Source: Siphlonurus alternatus
Lineage: Eukaryota > Arthropoda > Insecta > Ephemeroptera > Siphlonuridae
NCBI GenBank assembly: GCA_949825025.1
Contig: OX463781.1
Location: 1,634,066 to 1,698,065, forward strand
Length of the DNA stretch: 64,000 nucleotides
Direction: 5' to 3'
Below the pieces are notes generated by a model. That model was not told the DNA's origin. It searched no databases and worked only from the letters and a program-made list of their open reading frames with translations. The position numbers and the translations under genes were made by a program. How positions within the stretch are numbered: the first letter of the stretch is position 1; the number at the start of each line of letters is the position of its first letter. Of this stretch, positions 58,404-64,000 are shown piece by piece.

Positions 58404-58794
58404 ATTGAATGTATTATTCATTTCAGTTTTCGGACTTTTACCTTTGCCGGTGTTCGATGTAATCCTGTATGTAGTATGTTGCGATGGTCACTTAGTGTTC
58501 GTGCACGTCACTAACACTTGCATGCACTACACATATCACTACGTTTTGAGAGTCAACTGCTCTCTTCCTCAGTTGATCTGAGACTTATGCCTTATGACTT
58601 AAGCCTCGATCAGTCTCAGATCACCTTAGGAAGAGAGCGGTTGACTCTCGAAACGTAGTGATATGTGTAGTACATGCAAGTGTTAGTGACGTGCACGAAC
58701 ACTAAGTGACCATCGCAACATACTGCACACAGAAGGATTACATCGAACACCGGCAAAGGTAAAAGTCCGAAAAGTGAAATAAATAATACATTCA

Positions 58795-58796
<2 letters not shown>
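58404..58796. mobile_element. Large hairpin element W
   Basis: ATTGAATGTATTATTCATTTC at left mirrors the right end. Inner TTACCTTTGCCGGTGTTCGA, GTGTTCGTGCACGTCACTAA and ATATCACTACGTTTTGAGAG are all mirrored. Arms about 185 bp with very few mismatches; centre near 58600. Confidence 0.92.

Positions 58797-58874
<78 letters not shown>
58797..58874. repeat. (TA)n microsatellite at hairpin W end
   Basis: About 38 AT units beginning right at the end of W. Confidence 0.95.
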
Positions 58875-58880
<6 letters not shown>

Positions 58881-59717
58881 ATATTATGCAGGGAAAGGGT
58901 TACAATATTTTACTTTTTTTAAGAGCGTAGACGTAAATAAATTTGCTGCCATTAGCCATGCAGTAACTTTAGACTTTGCAAGAAGCAAATAAAGTAGCAA
59001 ATCTCACGATTGTTATGTATTTTTATATTTTACCATCATAAAATCAAACTCGGACCATTCTACAAGCACTCAACGTGTAACCGAATTACTAGGGGCTTTA
59101 ATGGAACATTTTCTTAGCTAAGTACAACAAATACCTAAAAAATATAACAAGGTATTTAGAATTTTATCTGATATGGACTTAGGGTAACAACACTTGTTAA
59201 AATTAAAATACGTCCTAACAAAGCCAAGGAGTAATGTTTGAAAGTTATGGACACTTAAAAAAGGTAATTCTGTGGGGACGCCAAGTTTCAATAATTCTTG
59301 ATTATGCTGAACATCATTAATTCACACTCTTTAGTGGTAAATGAAACCCTCTTAACAACATGATGTATATTTGTAATCAATAAAACAAACGACTGTGAGT
59401 TCTTAACACTAATATTTATCTTTTTTTCGAGTAACAATTTTTTATCTCATTAAAAACTTCATATAATATAATTTTATAGAATAATTGTATCTTGTGTAAA
59501 GCTTGTATTACACTATACAATTTTGCATACAATTTTTCCTTGCAAGAAAATTTCATCTCCATACAAACAGATAAAGTTGTTCTTGAAAGGAAAAAATTGT
59601 ATCCAATAATTAGAAAAATTGTATTGGGTAATACCAGCTTAACATTATTGATTCCTTTTACGATATTGTAACACTATTTCAACATTACTCATACTTAACT
59701 TATGCACTTGGACTTTG
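58875..59717. other. No gene recognised
   Basis: AT-rich. Confidence 0.3.
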
Positions 59718-59985
59718 CCCAGTTGAAAATTTACGTCTTCAACTCATCCTTTACACGTCTAAACGTAATCTTTTTACGTCTTTATACATCAGAAATAAAT
59801 CTTATTTCTTCCTCGCTCAAAGTGAAGATGAAATGAAGACAAAATTTCTAATATTTTATTCTCAATAAGAGGATAGAATTTAAGATGTAATCTCGTCTTT
59901 TTTCCTTTAAACTGGTGCAAAATAGGAGAGAATTAGACGAGGAGAGAGCTTAGCGAATAAAAGATGAAATTTATTTCAACTCAGG
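59718..59985 (-). mobile_element. Family E element
   Basis: CCCAGTTGAAAATTTACG to TTTATTTCAACTCAGG, full length. Confidence 0.85.
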
Positions 59986-60370
59986 TTAAAGTAATATTTA
60001 TCGTTTTTAGAATAACAATTTTTTATCTCATTAAAAACTGCATATATCATAATTTTATATAATAAAATTGTACTTGTGTAACATTATTGATTACTTTTAC
60101 TATATTTTATCACCATTTCAACATTACTTGACGTATAGCACGTTGGCTTCATTTTAAATAATTTTGAATAAAAAATAATTTAAGGTAAACTCTGCACACT
60201 CGTGAGGGGGCGTGGCAACATCGACTTGGCTGATCAACTGTTTGTGTGTTACAGAAAATTAGCACCGCGAGCCAACGTCGAGAATCGATGTGACCAGTCG
60301 GAGCATGGACAAGCAGGTCTCATTGAAGAATAAAAGCAAAAAATTAGCAGAGATGTGTGATGTAGGTTGA

Positions 60371-60738
60371 CTTAGTTGAAAAATTACGTCATCAACTCAT
60401 TATTTACAAGCCTAAACCTAATTTTATTGTGTATTTTTACCTCAAAAGATCTCATTTCTTTCTCGCTCAAAGTGAAAAGTGAAGATGAAATGGAGACAGT
60501 GGGCGTGATTCAGGAAGAAAGTTATCCAGGTTTTTCACTAACCACGGTTCATTGAATTAGAATGGTGCTAACCGCGGTTAGCAAGAAATTTCTGGGATAA
60601 ATATTTTGTGAATCGCCCTCAATATTTTTGACATTTTTTGCTCAATAAGAAAAAAAAGGACGTAATCTCGTATTTTTTCCTCTTCTTTCCTCGAAAATGA
60701 TGCGAAATAGGAGGTAAAAAACTAGAAAGGACGTTATA
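60371..60738 (-). mobile_element. Family E element with D inserted
   Basis: TTAGTTGAAAAATTACGTC, CTCAAAGTGAAAAGTGAAG, then D at 60503-60619, then ATATTTTTGACATTTTTTGC to GGAGGTAAAAAACTAG. Its right end is lost at the next E. Confidence 0.8.
60503..60619. mobile_element. Family D element in E
   Basis: GGGCGTGATTCAGGAAG and TTTTGTGAATCGCCCT; inner TTTTTCACTAACCACGGTT mirrored by AACCGCGGTTAGCAAG. Confidence 0.8.
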
Positions 60739-60742
60739 ACGT

Positions 60743-61018
60743 CCCAAGTTGAAATAAATTTCATATTTTCTTCCCTATTAACTTCTTTTCTCGTCTAATT
60801 TCTTCCTATTTTGCACTATTTTTTTTAGCAAAAATGAGTGAAAAATACGAGATTACGTCTTTTTTCTTCTTATATTGAGCATAAAACGTTAGAAAAAATT
60901 GTCTCCATTTCATCCTCACTTTGAGCATAGAGGAAAGGAGATATGTTTTAGAGATAAAAAGACGTAAAAAGATTAGGTTTAGACAGGACGAGTTGAAGAC
61001 GTAAATTTTCAACCACGG
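60743..61018 (+). mobile_element. Family E element, inverted partner
   Basis: CCCAAGTTGAAATAAATTTC to AAATTTTCAACCACGG. Opposite in orientation to the E at 60371. Confidence 0.83.
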
Positions 61019-62106
61019 TTTGCAAATTTTAATTGAATTCTTTTGTTTGGCGCTGGCAAATTAGGCAACAGAAACGACATCCGGCAGTACACGTGGTTTA
61101 ATTTAATTGATTGAGTTGTGATAAGGAGTTTCATCAGCTTTTAATTTTGTTGTTTAATTATTGGAAAATTGCTTCGATCAAGTGAAGGTGTATTTTCATT
61201 ACAAAATTTACGATTAATTAACATCACAGGCCATGAGAGAAATTTATTTAACTTAATTTAAACTTCCACATCCACACGCTATTTAGTAAGGAAAATAATT
61301 TTAGTTGACATTTCTTTGGAGTTTGACAAGAAATAAGAGCGTCTGATTTGTAAGGACTAGTTTTAAAATGAAATTTTCCAGTGAACCAAATATTAATTAA
61401 TAGAGGTAGCTCTAATACTTCCTTTCATAGGTTCTGAATGTTATAAACTTCAAATTATTATTTGTTCAGCAAAAGTTACAAACACCACAGCACTAAATAT
61501 ATAATTAATAAATTTGATTACACAACACATAAAAAGATACAGAAAGTAAGATAATAATGTGATAAACATTATAAAAAAATATTGCTCTAAGAAATGTTAA
61601 CAATTATACATATTGTAATAATTTTCGTAAATTTTCAAACTATTATTAAGAATTAATTATTAATCGTGAAAATTAATTAGTCCTCTGTTTAAATGTATTG
61701 CACAATTCTCTTTTGATCAATCAAGTTCAATTACAAGTTTTTCTTTTCAATTCCTCTGGCAAGAGACTTTTTGCTGTGAATAGAAATATTAAATCTAATA
61801 TTATATGAAAAGGAAATTCAAAGTTTCCGATGTTTTTTTTTGCGTATTCTATTTTATAACATCCATGCATTGCAGTTCATTATAAAAATATTATATACAA
61901 TATTATTATAAATACTTCTTCAAGCTTTTTGAATGAAAATTATGATTCTAATTACTGGCGTCCACAAACAGCGAATATTCCACTAACAGTATAAGTAGCT
62001 TGGTACCTTAAAATGGTAGCTTAAAATTCTAAAGTGGTTTAATTCCTTAAAATGCATCCTTGAATTTTTATATTACAGTTTGTTCAAGTGACTATTATAG
62101 TGTAGG
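61019..62106. other. No gene recognised
   Basis: AT-rich, no repeat ends or exons. Confidence 0.35.
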
Positions 62107-62252
62107 TAATGGGAGCGATTCACAAAGAGATTTCTGTCATCCAGGATTTTCACTAACCATGTTTCGTGTCATTAAATTAGGCTGGCGTTCATCGTGGTTG
62201 GTGAGAAACCTGGTAGCTTTCTGGACAAAATTCTTTCGTGAATCGCACCCCA
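62107..62252. mobile_element. Family D element
   Basis: GGGAGCGATTCACAAAGAG and TTTCGTGAATCGCACCCC; inner CCAGGATTTTCACTAACCA mirrored by TGGTTGGTGAGAAACCTGG. Confidence 0.82.
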
Positions 62253-62639
62253 ATGTTTATTATTTGTAGGATAACGTGCCTAAATCAATTTTTAATATAA
62301 TTACGAGACAAGAATAATATTCAGAGGCATTTTAATACACGGCACATTCCAAGCGTTAGTTTTCAAAATAAATAAAGTAAGAATACAAATCAAATCTGGC
62401 TATATCCACCCAGTGTTAAATTCCTTCAGGAACAGGTAAAAGTGCTGCCATTTTCACCCATTGAAGTCGATTGAACCAATCAAGACCCACCTTTATCTCC
62501 AAAATAAAAGAAATTGTGGAATATTGAACATAAAATTCTGAGACCAATGTCTAAAAAAACATAAAAAAGTCTTTTAGATTAACGAAGTTCAAAAGAAAGT
62601 TGCGGTTGACGGTAGTGTCGAAAAGTCCCATGTTTACAC

Positions 62640-62780
62640 ACGATCATTATCTAGCACAATTGAAGACGCTGCTGCCTCTCATTAGGATGGCGCCTCGGGC
62701 TGCTGGCGCCTGGCGCCACCAAGGACTGCACTCGAGCCTTCTTTGAGGTGCATGAGCCAGGGGGAGTGCAGCCTACTCAA
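62640..62780. other. GC-rich patch near right end, unassigned
   Basis: GGCGCC-rich (CTGGCGCCTGGCGCCACC). On - an ATG frame of 23 codons (MHLKEGSSAVLGG) is seen. It could be promoter or 5'UTR DNA; there is no further support. Confidence 0.2.
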
Positions 62781-62827
62781 CCGACATCTGCATCGTATGT
62801 GGCATTACTATATGTTGTATGTAACAT

Positions 62828-62904
62828 TCCTAGTTAAAAAATTACGTCTTCAACTCATCCTTTACACGTCTAAAACTAATCTTTTTACCTCTAAAACACA
62901 TTTT
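62828..62904 (-). mobile_element. Family E left fragment
   Basis: CCTAGTTAAAAAATTACG to ACCTCTAAAACACATTTT, then interrupted by D; no E sequence resumes afterwards. Confidence 0.75.
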
Positions 62905-63087
62905 GGGTGCGATTCACGAAGCAGTTAGCCAGGTTTTTAACCACACTTTTAGCTTAACCACATTTAACATTTAATTATAATTATGGTTTAACTATACCTA
63001 TTTTGCGTGTTAAACCACCTTAAAACGTGCTTAAGCTATGAAGCGTGATAAGAAAATGATTAACTGCTTCGTGAATCGCGCCCATTG
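62905..63087. mobile_element. Family D element, 183 bp
   Basis: GGGTGCGATTCACGAAGCAG and CTGCTTCGTGAATCGCGCCC, followed by ATTG. Inner AGGTTTTTAACCACAC and TTAAACCACCTTAAAACG. Confidence 0.88.
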
Positions 63088-63682
63088 AATACGTTCCATG
63101 TGTAAAAGAGTTCTACGAGGCTTTGTGGAAAAATGTGTCAAAATTTGCCGATCAGACAAACAAATTTCGATTCTGTTTTGTCTATTTTTTCAGCCAGGGT
63201 TTTATTTATTTTCTTATAACATATTTGAACCCAAGTAAATGAACTTTAATACACTGAAATTTTTACTACAAATAATATTCAATAAAATTTATTGCTGTAA
63301 ATAATATTCAACAATACAAAAACTTTTAAAAAATAATCATAAATTTGAATACAATGAAAGACTAAAGATATTCATAACATTAAAGGTCTTCATGTTAAAA
63401 TGGAAATTGTCATTGCTATTTTTTTATATAAAGGAACAATATATTTATTTCAGGTACATCTTTTTAAATTGTTTTTGAAATATTTTCAGTGCCACATGAA
63501 CATGCAAGAAGATTATTTGTGAATTACGTCATGCTATCTGAGAGCTTCAAATATAAACTATTTTCATAAACAAAAATAGCTGAATCAATAGAAAAGGAAA
63601 AAAAGTCGTGCAAGATGATACACGTATACATATATACAACACTTTTATAACATCAATTTCTAGGAATTAATTCTATATAAAA
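63088..63682. other. No gene recognised
   Basis: AT-rich. Confidence 0.3.
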
Positions 63683-63935
63683 TCCAGCATTACCAGGTTT
63701 TTCCCACACACATCACCAGGGGGGGGGGGTATTTCAAAAGATCCACGGGAACAATGCAAGCTGAATATTTTTCAAAATAATTTTCTCAGTGTATGATTGT
63801 TAGCGGAATAATTTTATAATTATTTTTTATAATCGAGCAGGTTGGTTGCCAACGATTTTTGAGATTTTGTGTAGCAGTCTTCTTCGCCTTAAAAAAAAAA
63901 TGTCTTTCGTTTCATCCCACCAGATAATGCCGGGG
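63683..63935. mobile_element. Family G element, copy 10
   Basis: CCAGCATTACCAGG with a G-run on the left and CCAGATAATGCCGGGG on the right; degraded interior. Confidence 0.65.
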
Positions 63936-64000
63936 TTAGTCGAAAATTGAATGCAAAAATGAGGAGACACGAGAAATAATGAATCTAGCATAATTGCCAA

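Overview
The window is nuclear DNA of an animal, most likely an arthropod (insect or close relative). It has AT-rich non-coding DNA, spliced genes with GT-AG introns and GC-rich exons, long TA, GA and TTTG microsatellites, 5S-rRNA-derived SINEs with A-tails, and many short inverted-repeat DNA transposons. Nothing looks bacterial, and the species cannot be named from the sequence alone.

Two protein genes are supported, and they converge. (1) Positions 178-8463, + strand: six exons encode a complete S1 (trypsin-like) protease domain. The 5' end of the gene lies left of the window. The catalytic His and Ser are replaced (by Ser and Asn), so it is a non-catalytic serine protease homologue. (2) Positions 15688-41121, - strand: seven clear exons plus one newly noticed in-frame 99-bp exon (20818-20916) encode most of a Cys-loop anion channel subunit of the GABA-A/glycine class, closest in character to alpha-type GABA receptor subunits (possibly insect CG8916-like). 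Its signal peptide and first extracellular residues are not identified; they should lie above 41121, possibly in the 23 kb of repeat-dense DNA to the right edge or beyond it. The two genes are separated by about 7.2 kb.

The rest of the window is mostly transposon debris. I define families by self-comparison: A, G, H, I, L, M and U are fold-back or terminal-inverted-repeat elements with TTAA flanks (piggyBac-type target duplication). J has 3-bp TTA/TAA flanks (Harbinger-type). Two elements of 2.1 and 3.0 kb have perfect 8-bp duplications (hAT-type). E is a roughly 270-bp element present about 19 times. F is a fold-back of about 340 bp present about 10 times. D has GATTCACGAAGCA-type ends. B, C, P, S, T, V, W, X and Y are other palindromic elements. 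K, Q and R are nested inside one G copy. Nesting is heavy: intron 4 of the protease gene consists almost wholly of an E element split by D and L elements, and one 3.2-kb G element contains J, K, Q and R.

Right of 41.2 kb no coding gene could be supported. That part is E, F, G and D elements, a hAT-type element, SINEs, large hairpins and unassigned AT-rich DNA.
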